Below are positions 21,525-34,200 of a DNA stretch of 64,000 nt, in pieces. Each line of letters begins with the position of its first letter. The stretch's first letter is position 1. Under the pieces are notes generated by a model. That model saw nothing but the letters and a program-made list of their open reading frames with translations. It searched no databases and was not told the origin of the DNA. Position numbers and translations under genes: made by a program. This stretch comes from Adiantum capillus-veneris (lineage: Eukaryota; Streptophyta; Polypodiopsida; Polypodiales; Pteridaceae), in contig CM043967.1 of assembly GCA_014529385.2 (NCBI GenBank), positions 3,186,001-3,250,000 of the forward strand. Direction: 5' to 3'.

Positions 21525-24500
21525 CTATCCAATGCCCAATAACTCACGACAATGCACAAAGCCCTCTCCTGGAAGTCCCTTTGTGAGTAGATCAGCAGGA
21601 TTGTCCTTGGTGTGGATCTTCAGCAATTGTATCTGCTTGTCTTCAAGTACTTCCCTAATGAAGTGATATTTCACATCAATATGCTTAGTCTTCAAATGGA
21701 ACACTGGATTCTTTGCCAATTGTATAGCACTTTGACTATCACAATATAACTCTGGCATATCTACTTTGATTCCCAAGTCTGCTACCAATCTACCAAGCCA
21801 AATAGCTTCTTTGCATGCCTCATTTGCTGCAACATACTCAGCTTCTGTAGTAGACTGTGTAACACAATCTTGTAATCGAGATCGCCATGATATGGCACCT
21901 CCAGCCAATGTAAAGACATAGCCTGATGTAGATCTCCTCTTATCCAAGTCTCCTGCATAGTCTGAGTCAGTGTATCCTCTGACACTCAAATCCTGACTAC
22001 CATAGCATATGTGCATACTCTTTGTATGTTTTAAGTATCTCATGATACCTTTCACTGCCTCCCAATGTTTCTTGCCGGGATTTGACATATATCTGCTAAC
22101 TACTCCCACTGCAAATGCAATATCCGGACGTGTAGCAATCATTGCATACATCAAACTACCCACTGCAGACGCATATGGAATCTTATCCATTTCAGCCTTT
22201 TCTTCCTCAGACACAGGACAATCTTGTTTGCTAAGTTTCACATATGGTGGCAATGGAACACTCAATGCCTTTCCCTTCTCCATATTGAAACGTTGCAAAA
22301 CCTTGTCAATATACTCTGTTTGAGATAACCAAATCAACTTCTTTGATCTGTCTCTCTCAATGCGCATACCAAGTATATGACTTGCCTCACCCATGTCTTT
22401 CATGTCAAACGATTTTGCCATCTTTGACTTCAAAGCTGAAATTTATTCCAAGTGTTTTCCAGCAATCAACATGTCATCCACATACAAAATAAGGATCAGC
22501 CAACTGCCATCCTTAGCCTTCTTTGTATATAGACAGTGATCGAACTCACTACGTTTGTAGCCTTGAGAAAGCATAAACTGGTGGAACTTATGGTACCATG
22601 CACTCGGTGATTGTTTTAAGCCATAAAGACTTTTTAACAATTGGCATACCAAATCTTCCTTGCCTTTCTCAACAAACCCTTCTGGCTACTGCATGTAAAT
22701 TTCCACATCTAAATCACCATGCAAGAACGCTGTCTTGACATCCATTTGGCGCAACACCATATACAATATAGCAACCAATGCAAGAAAGCATCTCAATGTA
22801 GTCATCTTAACGACTGGAGAGAAGACTTCATCAAAGTCAATGCCTTGTTCTTTCTTAAAGCCCTTGGGAACAAGCCTTGCTTTGTACTTTGGCTGACTAT
22901 CATGAGCGGTGATCTTATACCTGTAAACCCATCTACAAGGTAGATCCTTTTTTCCCTGTGGTAATTTAACTAGCTTCCATGTCTGGTTTTTATGCAGAGC
23001 CGTCATCTCTGATTGCATGGCCAACTGCCATTTTTTCGAGTCAACCACTTGTAATGCTTCCTTGTAACAAAATGGTTCTCCGCAATCTGTGAGCATGACA
23101 TAATTTAGAGATGGCACATAATGATCAGGTGGTTTGGAGACACGCTTAGAACGTCTCACCACAACTCATTCGGCCTCTCCAGCCACTATAGGTTGTTCCT
23201 GAGCCTGACCATGCTGTCTTGATGTGCTAGCACTAGGTCCATCTTCCCTGAAGACAACTCTTCTGATCTCCTATGTCTTCTCTGGCTTAGCGTGAAACTT
23301 GGCTTCATTGAAATGCACATCATTGCTACGAATAAGTTTTCTGGACTCAGGATCCCAAAACCGGTAACCCATCTCGCCCGATTCTCCGTAGCCAAGAAAT
23401 GTACACTTCTTGCTCTTTGGTTCTAACTTATTTCTAAACTCCTTAGGAATATGGCTATAAGCTTCACAACCAAAGACTCTGAGATGCTTATACGAAGGTG
23501 CCTGTCCTGTCCATAGCATCTCGGCCAGTGCTTCCCTCTCCATAACTCTACTAGGAGATCTGTTGATCAAATGGACTTCTGTAGCCACTGCTTCCGCCCA
23601 AAATCCATCAGGAAACTCAGCATTTGACAACATGCTTCTGACCTTCTCCTGTATGGTTCTATTCATACGTTCTGCAACCCCATTTTGTGAAGGATTATAT
23701 GATGCAGTAAGTTCCCGCTTAATCCCTTTTGCTTCACAAAAGTCTTGAAAAGCTTTGGAAAACGTACTCTCCACCATTGTCAGCTCTCAAGAACTTCAGC
23801 TTCTGACCACTTTGATTCTCCACAATCTACAAGAATGTCTTAAAGACCTTGAGCACCTCATCCTTGTGCTTCAAGAAGTAAACCCATACTTTGCAAGAAT
23901 AGTCATCTATGAATGTACAAAAGTACGCTGCTCCCCCTAGTGACAAACTAGGCATTGGTCCGCATAGATCACTGTGCACAAGAGCTAACCGTTCGTCCCT
24001 ACGATTCCTCTTTGATCTGTGCGGTTCCTGTGTTTGCTTACCATAAACACAATGCTCACAAAACTTGAAATCTTGAAATGAAAATCCGGGCAAATAACCA
24101 TAATGAGAAAGTATTTCCATTACTCTTTTTGACATATGTCCCAGCCTACGATGCCACAATGACACACTTGGCTGCTCAATCACATTAATTACATGGTTTT
24201 TAACCTCTGAAACATGTAAAGTGTACAGAGTTTCTGACTTGCTGCCATGTGCTACAGTCATCGAACCTTTGGAGATCTTCCAAGCGTTGTTCCCAAAAAC
24301 CGTCACATAACCCGCATCATCCAACTTCCCTGTACTGATCAAGCTCTTTCGGATTGCTGGAACATGTCTGACATTCTTGAGCCATAAAGAAGATCCATTC
24401 TGAAACTTCAACTGCACATCTCCCACTCCAAGTATGTCACAAACCTGCTCATTGCCAAGTCTGACATAATCTTTAGTAGCCACATATGATGTAAACCACT

Positions 24501-25491
24501 CTTTGTGCGGAGAAACATGTAACGATGCCCCTGAGTCGATAATCCAATCACTCATAGCATGTCCATCCTCTGCAGTCAAGAAAACAGAATCAAGATTGCT
24601 TGTGAGGAAGATGTCACCAGCTGCTATACCAGAATCACTGTCTGAACCAGATCCTGTGACATTCACCTCTTCAATCTTCACTGAAATCTTCTTTTCATCT
24701 TGCTCAGAACTCTTCGTTTTGCCTTTTTCTTGTTTCCACTTCATACAATCTCTCTTCATGTGACCCTTCTTGCCACAATGGTAGCATTCTATGTCATCCT
24801 TTGACTTTGAGTCACGAGACTTACTTCAGTTTTGTGCCTTCTTACCCTTCTTCTCTTTAGACTGTTCTCTCCCTCGAACGACCAAAGCACTATTGCCTTT
24901 GCCTTTGTCAATGTTCTTCCTGTTCACTTCCTCTGTGAGCAAGCTGCCTTCTACATTGGCACTTGTAAGACCTTCTGGCGTGACAGAATTACTTAACGTT
25001 GTACAAAAAGTATCCCAACTGTCTGGCAAAGTGATTAAGAGAAACATAGCCTTCACTGAATCTAGAAAGACTATCTCCTGTGTTGTTAACTGGCTGAAAA
25101 TTGTGTGAAATTCATTGAGATGATTTGACATGGCTGTCCCTTCCTTCATCTTCAAATCCACCAATTTCTTGAGTCAGTAAATCTGAGAAGCAGCACTTTG
25201 TTTCTCGTACATACCACATAGCTTTTGCCATACGCCATACGCTGTAGTCTCTTTTGCTACGTTGAAGTAAACATTTTCTGCCAGTGTCAGCATGATTGTG
25301 GAACAAGCCAACTCGTCAAGCTCTTCCCACTCATCTTCAGCCATACCTTCTGGTCTCTCCCCTTTGAGCTTCAGTGGCTTCACTTGTTTTTTATGCACCA
25401 AAACCTACCAAATCTGCTTCTTCCAGAATGGAAAGTTTGTGCCATCCAGATTCTTTATGTTGTAAAGAGTCTCACTCTGAGAAGATGCCAT
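21525..25491 (-). pseudogene. copia Gag-Pol polyprotein (first copy), inactivated
   Basis: The start codon is at 25491 (MASSQSETLYNIKNLDGTNF). Domains in order: Gag (UBN2-type, about 25490-24830), zinc knuckle CYHCGKKGHMKRDC (about 24790-24750), and protease with WIIDSGASLH. Then the integrase zinc region (LWHRRLGHM, CEHCVYGK) and integrase core (HSDLCGPM, FIDDYS, NGVAERMNRT with its glutamate). Then reverse transcriptase (MDVKTAFLHGDL, LYGLKQSPSAWY, LYVDDML) and RNase H (TDSDYAGD, STTEAEYVA, LYCDSQSAI), ending LLGIG at 21525. The first part is in one frame down to about 23775, then a single frameshift moves it to another frame for the rest. About eight in-frame stops remain (for example near 25405, 25174, 24826, 23827, 23271, 22686, 22443). 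Several stand where Q or R is expected, as C-to-T changes would give. Confidence 0.93.
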
Positions 25492-26544
25492 ATCTGCCAA
25501 ACTGTTTACTTCTGGGAAAAATCCGGCAGAGTTTCCCCTGTAAACTGGCCTCTCTACACAGTAAACAAGCTGTAAACAACAAGCTGAACACCTTTCCTCA
25601 GGAACTGTTAGTATTTTGAAAAAAAAATTGACAGAGTCTCCCCTATAAACTGAGCTCTGGAAACCAAAAGATAGCTCAAAAAACAATCATAAATAGCTGA
25701 CCAGTGACAAGTCTGAAAATCTTTGTAATATGCTATCCTGTAAGCATGCACTGTCTCCTGTCTGGGCGATGACAGAACCTGTATCTGTCTCAAGACTGAA
25801 CCCTGAACAATGCCTCAACGCCCTGACGCATAAGATGCAATCCAGTGTCTACACAAAGTCATACATCCTATGGGATAAAAGTCACCGAAGAGGATGCGTG
25901 TAGAGGGGAACTCCAGCAACCTAATCCACCTCACACTGGGAAACCCAGCCCCCAGTGCTTGGCTTCAAAAAACCTCACACATGACCCTCACAGATGGCTC
26001 AGCAAACTGCCCAGAACTAGCATACATCCTACAATAGACCAATCACTATCCTATGACCGCTGTGGCGGTCTATCTGCTAGCGTGACTCACAACTAGCAGA
26101 CCCACAATCACAGTACATCAATTTGCAATACATGCCAGTGGTGTCAAGCCGTCGTATGGCCACACCTCCACTGGAACCTGGCAAGCACAAGAAGTAGCAA
26201 TGCAGACTGCAATATATATATATATCTCATGATATATATGTGTACCTGGTCTATAGATGATGCTTTCAAGACGAATGAGTGATGTATGTCGATGCCGATA
26301 TCGATGCCGACCACCTCCTGCTTACCAATCTACACAAGATGGATTTCTTTGCGGCTGAAATCTATCTTTTGTTTTAGTGCTCAGAACGAAATTCTGAGGG
26401 CATAAAGGGCTTCGAAAGCAGGGTAAAACTACAGGTCACCTGTTGGAAACGCTCTAGGAGCGCCGAGTGTGAATTTTCGAGCTCCGGATCCAGAATCTGC
26501 CTGAAAAGTGCACGCGCGCAATTACGCAAAACGCACTGCACCTC

Positions 26545-26556
26545 GCTCTGATACCA
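26545..26556 (-). other. copia primer binding site (initiator tRNA-Met)
   Basis: On the minus strand TGGTATCAGAGC follows two bases after the 5' LTR. This is the standard complement of the plant initiator methionine tRNA 3' end. Confidence 0.9.
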
Positions 26557-26558
26557 AT

Positions 26559-26776
26559 TGAAGTTGCGGAGCGGAACGTGGATCGACTCTCTCACACACA
26601 CACAGAGGTACACAGAGAGCTTACACAGTACGCAGAGAATTGTTTTAAGGTTATCTCCCAAAACCTTAGTATCCACAAAAGTATAAGTGAGTATATACAA
26701 AGAGTTAGAGGTAAGTGAGTTAGGCGGGCGGGCGGCCATATCCGTATAAGAAGCCACTTGGGCTTTAATCCCAACA
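26559..26776 (-). repeat. 5' LTR of first copia
   Basis: 218 bases, TGAAGTTGCGG to CCCAACA on the plus strand. It keeps the short CT/CA seed and so preserves the original LTR length. Confidence 0.93.
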
Positions 26777-26834
26777 CGACTAGCTAGGACACTTATGAGA
26801 AAAGGTTAGAGAGATTAATGACGGGAGCCTAACT

Positions 26835-27700
26835 TTGAAGTCAGCTCCTATAGAGGAAGTTTGGTTAGACAATCTACCTCCTCATATGGACATGGATGGA
26901 CAATCTTTGTATGGGGATTACGGCTTTGAAGCTTCAGGAGTTTCTAAACCATTGACTTTGGAAACACTACCCTCTTACTTGGGAGATAACGAAGATGAAT
27001 CCATAGTGTGTAAAACAACTTAGATAAAAAGAGTGGAATGGACCTTAGAGGTAGACAACATCCATTCAGTCATGTCTACACCCATTCAATGCACTCTTAC
27101 TTTAAGAGAACTGTTAAAAATCAGACCATACTTATGGAATGATCTACCAAAAACTCTAGAGAAGATGGGGATAACAGGGCTAATTGCAAAAAATTTGGAA
27201 AAATTGAAACACGAAATGGATAACAAAGAGATTAGGCCCATTCCAATGAACAAAGGCGAAGAATACTACAAAGGAGAAGAAGGGAACACAACCCTTCCAG
27301 TGAGATATAATGATATAGAAACCATGACAATACTGGATAGTGGGGCAGGCATAGCCATAGCCACGAAAGCAGTATGGGAATCATGGGGACAACCAACCAT
27401 TAGACAAACTCGAATGAATTTGCAATTGGCTGATGGACACATCAAAAGATCCTTAGGACTGCTTGAAAAAGTGATAGTTAATTCTTGTGGGATTAATCAT
27501 CAACACACTTTTGCAATAGTGGACTTTGGAAAGAAACTCAATTACGGAATCATCTTGGGAAGACCTTTCATGTGACAAGTACAACTCATCCAGGATTGGG
27601 GAAATGATTACATGTACTTGAAGCAAGTGGGATCAATAACAAGGGTTAATCTAAAAGATCACACTTATAGAGATGTCATGAAAACACCCGTACAATAATT
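26835..27700 (+). pseudogene. gypsy protease region
   Basis: The gypsy frame resumes after the copia. At about 27290-27575 a retropepsin is clear: MTILDSGAGIAIATKAVW carries the catalytic DSG, followed by LQLADGHIKRSLG, then the hydrophobic YGIILGRPFM block that precedes the flap end. It would cut Gag-Pol as a dimer. A stop (TGA) follows RPFM at 27573, where the functional copy would read on. Upstream text (26835-27023) is linker. Confidence 0.8.
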
Positions 27701-27740
27701 TGACTCAGTCTCTTCGACTGAAACTAAGCTTCCATCTTGG

Positions 27741-28743
27741 TTGAACAAAGACACACCTATTTGGATGTGTGGAGCCTCAAAAAAAGGGAGTTTAAAACGA
27801 GAAGAATGTATCTTAGAAAGGGATTGCACAGACAAAGCCTATGTACCAGAACCCTTTCTAGAGCATTTGTTTGAGCCATTTGAGTGGACTCAAATTTTAG
27901 CAACAATGGATGTATGTGTAAATATGTCTATGCCTACTCAATTTTGCAATGAGGACGGCTATGACATAATTCCCATACAAATGATCTCAACCCTCACATT
28001 GAAGACAAAATTCAAGAATCCAAGGACTTGATGAAAGCTCAACAAGTCTTTTCATACCTCTACTATGATGCAACGAATGAGTTAGAAGAACATTCAGCTA
28101 CCTCAGATGATTCGGGGTCACAAAAAGAACATGTGAGAGCTAAACTACTCATAAAAGGAGGGGAGAAAAAGTTTTTTGACTTTCCAACCAAAAACCGAGA
28201 AGAAAAAAATGGTATAGAAGAAAAAGAGACACAAGAAACTTGAAAGGTAGAGCTATGCCATCAGTCTCCAATAGAACCCAGTTTCTGATGCACATAGATG
28301 CACATGATTGTGTCAAAGACAAAATCGCTGGTAGATATCCTTTAAACAAAAAGTAGGAAATATAAAAAACATTGAGAAAAACGAGAAAGGAAACTCAAGC
28401 AAAACCTAAATACCAGGACAAGGATTCAACCATGACACGAGTTGAACGGAGAAAGAAGTATCAAGAGTTGAAGAAAGCTCTAAAGGAGATACATACTACT
28501 GAAATGGAAACCACTGAGGAGGAAGGTAAAGATGTAATGAGTGTTCCATCCCATTACAAGAAATATACTCTCCAAGACCAAAAAATCATAGTCGAACAAT
28601 CTGTCAGGGAACTACGAAAACAGGGCGAGTCCTACGAAGGACCTAAAAACGCAAACAAGATAGATCTGGCCGAACCAGGAGAAGATCCTAGACCTGCTTC
28701 CATTGCAAACGACTTGACTGAAGAAGAAGAAGAATAAGAGATT
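27741..28743 (+). pseudogene. gypsy protease to reverse transcriptase linker
   Basis: Charged, low-complexity frames (27741-28031, 28028-28243, 28372-28737), rich in E and K, lie between the protease and the reverse transcriptase. They show no domain I recognise. Such spacers are usual in long plant gypsy elements. Frameshifts separate the parts. Confidence 0.55.
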
Positions 28744-30256
28744 TTGTTAAGCTTACTGAAGGAATACCGAGATATCTTTGCTTGGTCTTATAAGGATCTC
28801 AAGGGTGTGGATCCAAAAATCTGTCAACATACCATACCCATGAGAGATGATGCAAAACCAAGCAGACAAAGGCCATACACTTATAATGAAACATTTGCCA
28901 GAAAGATCAAAGAAGAGATCGAGAAGCTACAGGAAACCAAATTAATTTATGAAATGGAACACACAGATTGGGTGTCTCCCATTGTGGTAGTCCCCAAGAA
29001 AAATGGAAAATTAAGAGTGTGTGTCTATCTCAAGAAAGTGAATGCAGCTACCATTAGAGACAACTTTCCTCTTCTAATCCCTGAGCATGATTTAGAACGA
29101 GTTGCAAAAAAAGAAGCTACAGATTTTTAGATGGCTTTTCATAATATAATCAACTTTTGGTTGACCCCAAAGATCAGCATAAAACTGCCTTTGCAACAGA
29201 ATGGGGTATTTTTGCCTGTCGGGTTATGCCTTTTGAGTTAACTAATGCTCCTACCACCTTTCAAAGATTGATGAGCCATGCTTTTAAAGAATATCTTTGA
29301 AATATCTTGGAAGTGTATATGGATGATCTATGTGTACATTCATCAATCCGGGCTTATCATTTTGAACACCTCAAAAAGGTATTAGAAAAATGTAGACTTT
29401 ATAGGATTTGCTTAAATCCTGAAAAGTGTACATTTATGGGTAGACAAAGAAAAATTCTTGGACATATAGTGTCTAAAAATGGCATAGCTACTGATATGAA
29501 TAAATTCATATTATTGATTTTCCTAGAAGACCGACAATAGTCAAGGGGGTTCAAGCTTTCATGGGACATTGTGGATATTACAGACGATTCATTTACATGT
29601 ACGCTATAATTGCAAAACCCATGTACAACTTGATTACACTCCTTGAATGGACGGATGAGTGTGAAGAACCCTTCATGAAGCTTAAGCAAGCTCTCACTTA
29701 GCTCCAATATTGAAAGCACCAGATTGGAATAAGATATTCCACATACATGTAGATGCTTCCAATTTTGCCATTGGGTGTATACTAGCTCAACCAGGAGACG
29801 AAAAAAATGATTTTCCTATTTCTTATGCTAGTAGACAGTTGAATAAGGCAGAGAAAACTATACAACCACTGAAAGGGAAGGATTAGGAATAATCTATGCT
29901 GTCAAAAGTATAGACATTACCTTTTAGCTAACAAATTTGTGTTCTTTGTGGACCACCAAGCCTTATTGTACTTGGTCAACAAGCCGTGCAACACAGGAAG
30001 AATAGTGAGATGGTTCATCATTCTGTTGGAATTTGATTTTACTATAGTTGTGAAAAAGGGCACCACTCATCAAAGAGCAGATCATTTGTCAAGGATTATA
30101 TTAGGAGAACCACCAAAGGGAGTAGACGATGATCTACCGGATGCATATCTGTTCTCCGTGGAAATGATACCTCGATGGTCGAAAAATATGGTATCATTGA
30201 TGACCATAGCTCAAGTGGATTCGCAAATACCACTTCCTCAATTACAACTAGATTAA
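28744..30256 (+). pseudogene. gypsy reverse transcriptase and RNase H
   Basis: RT begins YRDIFAWSYKDLKGVDP and includes the finger block WVSPIVVVPKKNGKLRVCV. After a stop it has a damaged middle part, then the catalytic YMDD at 29316-29327 (YMDDLCVHS) and KCTFMGRQRKILGHIVS. RNase H follows at about 29740-30100: HVDASNFAIGCILAQPG, then TEREGLGIIYAV and FFVDHQALLYLVNKP, giving the D-E-D acidic residues, and ends near HQRADHLSRI. Several stops and frameshifts occur. The catalytic residues themselves are kept. The FAWSYKDL opening fits the non-chromovirus gypsy group; this placement is inferred. Confidence 0.87.
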
Positions 30257-30648
30257 TTGAGCAATCGGCTATGTATCAATTACTAGCTGAAAGGCTATAC
30301 AAAAGAAATAGAGATGGAATACTGCTTTTATGCATTAATCCTGAGGAGAAAACCCAATACCTAAGTCAAGCACATATTATCGTAGCAGGAATTCACTTTG
30401 AGGAAGACCAGACTATACAACGGATCTTGAGACTTGGAGTATTTTGGACAACTATGAGGAGTGATGTTCACTCATTTGTATAAAATGTCCTCAATGCCAG
30501 ATATAAGCACCCAGACCTCATGTGCCATTGTTCTGAATATCACTTGTTCCTAAGTGGAGTAACTATCTGGTTACTTACTTATCGAGCCGAACATTTCCTG
30601 AGGATATGAGTAAATGCCACCAAAGAGCAATTGAAAGTGAAGCAAGAG
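30230..30648 (+). pseudogene. gypsy integrase, first zinc-binding (H2C2-like) module
   Basis: YQLLAERLYKRNRDGILLLC, then a histidine pair (AHIIVAGIH). After a frameshift near 30480 CIKCPQCQI supplies the cysteine pair. This is the N-terminal integrase zinc module found before the catalytic core. A linker (WSNYLVTYLSSRTFPEDMSK-like text in another frame) leads to the second copia at 30654. A second, separate module of the same kind lies at 35805-36050. Confidence 0.65.
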
Positions 30649-30653
30649 ACTAT

Positions 30654-30880
30654 TGTTACCATATACATGTGGTAGTGATGTGTGTGAACACACTAGGACT
30701 GCTGGGGCATTTTCTTCCTCTCTAGGAGGTTTTTCCCCTCGAGCATTGTATATACACCCATCACTCTAGGGCTATCCATTTTTCCATTGCACACTAAGTA
30801 ACACACTCTCTATTGTGTGCCTTGATCTTCCTTCGTCTTCTCCAAGCTATGTGCATTTCTATGCAACCCTAATTCCAACA
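30654..30880 (+). repeat. 5' LTR of second copia
   Basis: TGTTACCATATACATG to AATTCCAACA, with few differences from 35575-35801. Confidence 0.93.
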
Positions 30881-30882
30881 AT

Positions 30883-30894
30883 TGGTATCAGAGC
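30883..30894 (+). other. copia primer binding site (initiator tRNA-Met)
   Basis: TGGTATCAGAGC starts three bases after the 5' LTR, as in most plant copia elements. Confidence 0.92.
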
Positions 30895-31242
30895 AGGTTA
30901 CGTCCTCCGGGGCTTAGTCGCCAGCCGCTCCAGTACACGCTTGCTCACTTTCTCCATTTACAGTGAGGTTTGGCGAGCATTCGCAGGTCGAAAAATATTT
31001 TGGATAAGCTCATAGAGCCCAGTCTGCTCAGATTTCTGATTCAGGCTCATTTCGGCCTCCATTTCCACTACAAATAGGTCTGCACAGGCAATTTCGTCAT
31101 TTTGTGCAGAATTTTTGTCAGTGTAGATTTCTACATAACATGTGCCTTACAGTCTTCTATGGTTTGTGCTATATAGCACGTGTTGTTCCCGCTCTATTTC
31201 TCCTATTTTTGGGTAGTTTTCACATAAGGTGCATCATTTACC

Positions 31243-34200
31243 ATGACTGACAACAACACAGATGTCTTCAAGATGTTTCCTGCTAAGAACATGTCGGATG
31301 GGGACAATTACCCTATGTGCGCTTACATGATGCAACATGTTCTTGTGTCAAAGGGTGTCTAGAATATTGTGCAGGGCATTGATGTATGTCCTCGTTCTGA
31401 GGATGCATGCGATGTTGAGGATGTTGCAGGTCTTGCTGCAAGGGTTGCTGCTATTAGAGTTGTTTTGCCTACGTTAGAACAATCTCGTTGGGATGTAAAG
31501 GGTGTGCAGGCTCATGCATTGATTGCATTGTCTGTGAAGTGCACTATTGTTCCTCACATTCATTTAGCAAAATCTGCAAAACAGGCTTGGGATATTTTGG
31601 CTGGTCTTTATGCAAGTCGCAATGAGGCTAAAATTGCTTTGCTGCGTTAAGAGCTGGAGTCAAAGATTATGCATGAAGAACATGATATGGACACTTTACT
31701 TGCTAGTGTCAAGGATATCAATGAGCAACTTATTTTTGCAGGTGAAGTCATTTCAGAAAGTTCCCTTGTGCAGACTGTTCTTGATGTCTTACGAGGTTCT
31801 TACCAAACTTTTGCTAGTACTTGGAGACTTATGACCCAAGGAAATCCTGAAGTTGTAAAGTTTGATGTATTATGCACATTGCTATTGCAAGAGTCACTTT
31901 CTAGAAAAAACAGGACTAGGCAGCATCATGGACAGCAGGATTGTAAGTGCTCTAAAAGCCCATTCTGCATCAACATCAGCAACACAATCTCCTTTCACAG
32001 AAGACTCAACAATGGCTTCATTTGCAGTGGAACCAACATTTGCAGTGGAACCACCCTCTTTCTTCTTAGCCTCTTTGGCCTTCAACTTAGGACACGACTT
32101 GATCAAGTGATCATTAGCTTTACAATAATGGCAATGCATTTTCTTTTTGCCCTTATCATCAGAATTTTCAGACGAATTGCTGCCAACAGAAGCATTAGGA
32201 ACATATTTTCTTCCACTCGCAGCAGAACCATAAGAAGTGGTTATATTGTTGTTACCACCCTTTCTCTGAGAAGCAATAAAAGCATGTTCAACTGTACGCA
32301 TGCTTGTCACTTGCTGCAGATTCACATGTGTGGTATTTTGATAGTGGTGCTACAAAGCACATTACCTCACATCGTGAATTGTTCACCTCTCTCGAGTCTG
32401 TCCCTCATAGGAATTCAGTCACTTGTGCCAACAATGCCTCTTATCCGGTTTAGGGAGTTGGAAAGATTGTGCTTACTACTGCAAATGGCAGTTCCTTCAC
32501 ACGTGTTGATGCACTTTATGTACCTTGGATCAAGAAGAATCTCTTGTCTGTATCCGCACTTGCTAGACTTGGACTTGTAGTCAAATTTGTGGATGACAGA
32601 TGTACAGTTCATGATCTCAATTTTGGTGATGAAATTGTTGCATCTGGCCTTTTGTGCCGTGGGCTATATAAGCTCACTTTGTATGTCAAGTGTGGACAAA
32701 ATTTTACAAATGTTGTTCCAGATTCAAGGGCTATTTCAGATGCAAAACTTTGGCATGCACGTTTTGGTCATCTGAATTTTGCCAGTTTGTTGCGTTTGTA
32801 GATATCTGATATGGTTGCTTCTTTGACACCTCTTGAAGCACTTGTGAAACATGTTTGTGAAGGTTGTATTTTGGGTAAGATGCAACGTTCTAAGTTTCCA
32901 AAGGATGGTTCAGTTCGGGCCACATGCAGGTTACATCTTGTGCATAGTGATGTTTGTACGCCCATGCAAACTCCGTCCATGGGCAATTACCTTTACTTCG
33001 TGACTCCATGCATGCATGGGTATTTCCGCTTAAAGCAAAGTTCGAAGTATTTATGTGCGTCAAACAATTTCTGGCTATGGCTGAAAATGTCTCGAAATGT
33101 ACTATGGGCACCCTCCGTTCCGATCGAGGGGGGGAGTATATGTCTCATGAATTCAATGTATTTTTGGCTAGTCATGGGATAAAACACCAATGTACAGTGC
33201 CTTATACACCTCAGCAAAACGGTGTTGATGAGAGGAAAAACTGGTAACTTACGGAAATGGCACGATGTATGGTCAAAAGTCAAGCTTTGCCGCATTCTTT
33301 TTGGCTTGAGGCCATCATGTGTGCCACTTATGTACGAAACAGGTGTCCTACGAAAGCTTTGTAGTCTATTACTCCATATGAAGCAATGCATGATAGCAAG
33401 CCTCCTATTGAGCACATGCGTATTTTTGGTTGTTTGGTATATGCTTTGGTGCCACAAACACAGTGCAAAAAATTGAATGATAAAACTGTCAAATGTATTT
33501 TTGTTGGTTATAGTGCTGAAAGGAAAGGTTACAGGTTGTATCATCCGCAAACAAAACGTATTCTGGTTTCATAAGATGTAGTGTTTGTGGAAGATTCTGT
33601 TCATCCCTTGCTGTCATCTACTAGAGACAGTAATGTAAGCTCACATGACATTTATGACACTTTGTTTCCTCTTTTGAGTGGTGGAAATACGAATGTAAGT
33701 TCCAATGAGGCAAATATACAACCTATGGGGGTTTCTGAAAATGTTACAAATCAGCCTATTACTGATGCAGATGTACATGATGTATTTGATGAGGAAAGGG
33801 CTGAAAATGAGCAGGCTAGAGGTATGCCAAAATGGTTGGTGCACATTTTGCGTGATAGTAAATTGGATGCACCTTTGTCTAGTCGTACTCGTTCAGGCTC
33901 TTGCCATGCATCTTATGCATCAGATTGTTATGCTTTGGCTGTGTTTTGCTTACATGATGTTGAGGAGCCTCTGTCTTATGATGAAGCATAGAATTCAAAA
34001 AATTGGATGGCTACCATGCAATCAGAATATGATGCACTTATAGAAAATGACACATGGACTTTATGTGATTTGCCTCCTGGCAAAAAAGCCATTGGTACGA
34101 AGTGGGTTTACAAGTTGAAACGCAAGCCGGATGGTGAGATCGATCGCCATAAGGCTCAACTTGTTGCAAAGGGTTATGCACAGAAAGGCATAGATTATGA

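Noticed and set aside
31669-32580. A 303-codon plus-strand frame as one protein
   Set aside because: Its middle third is the reverse complement of Gag coding sequence; only the ends belong to the copia frame.
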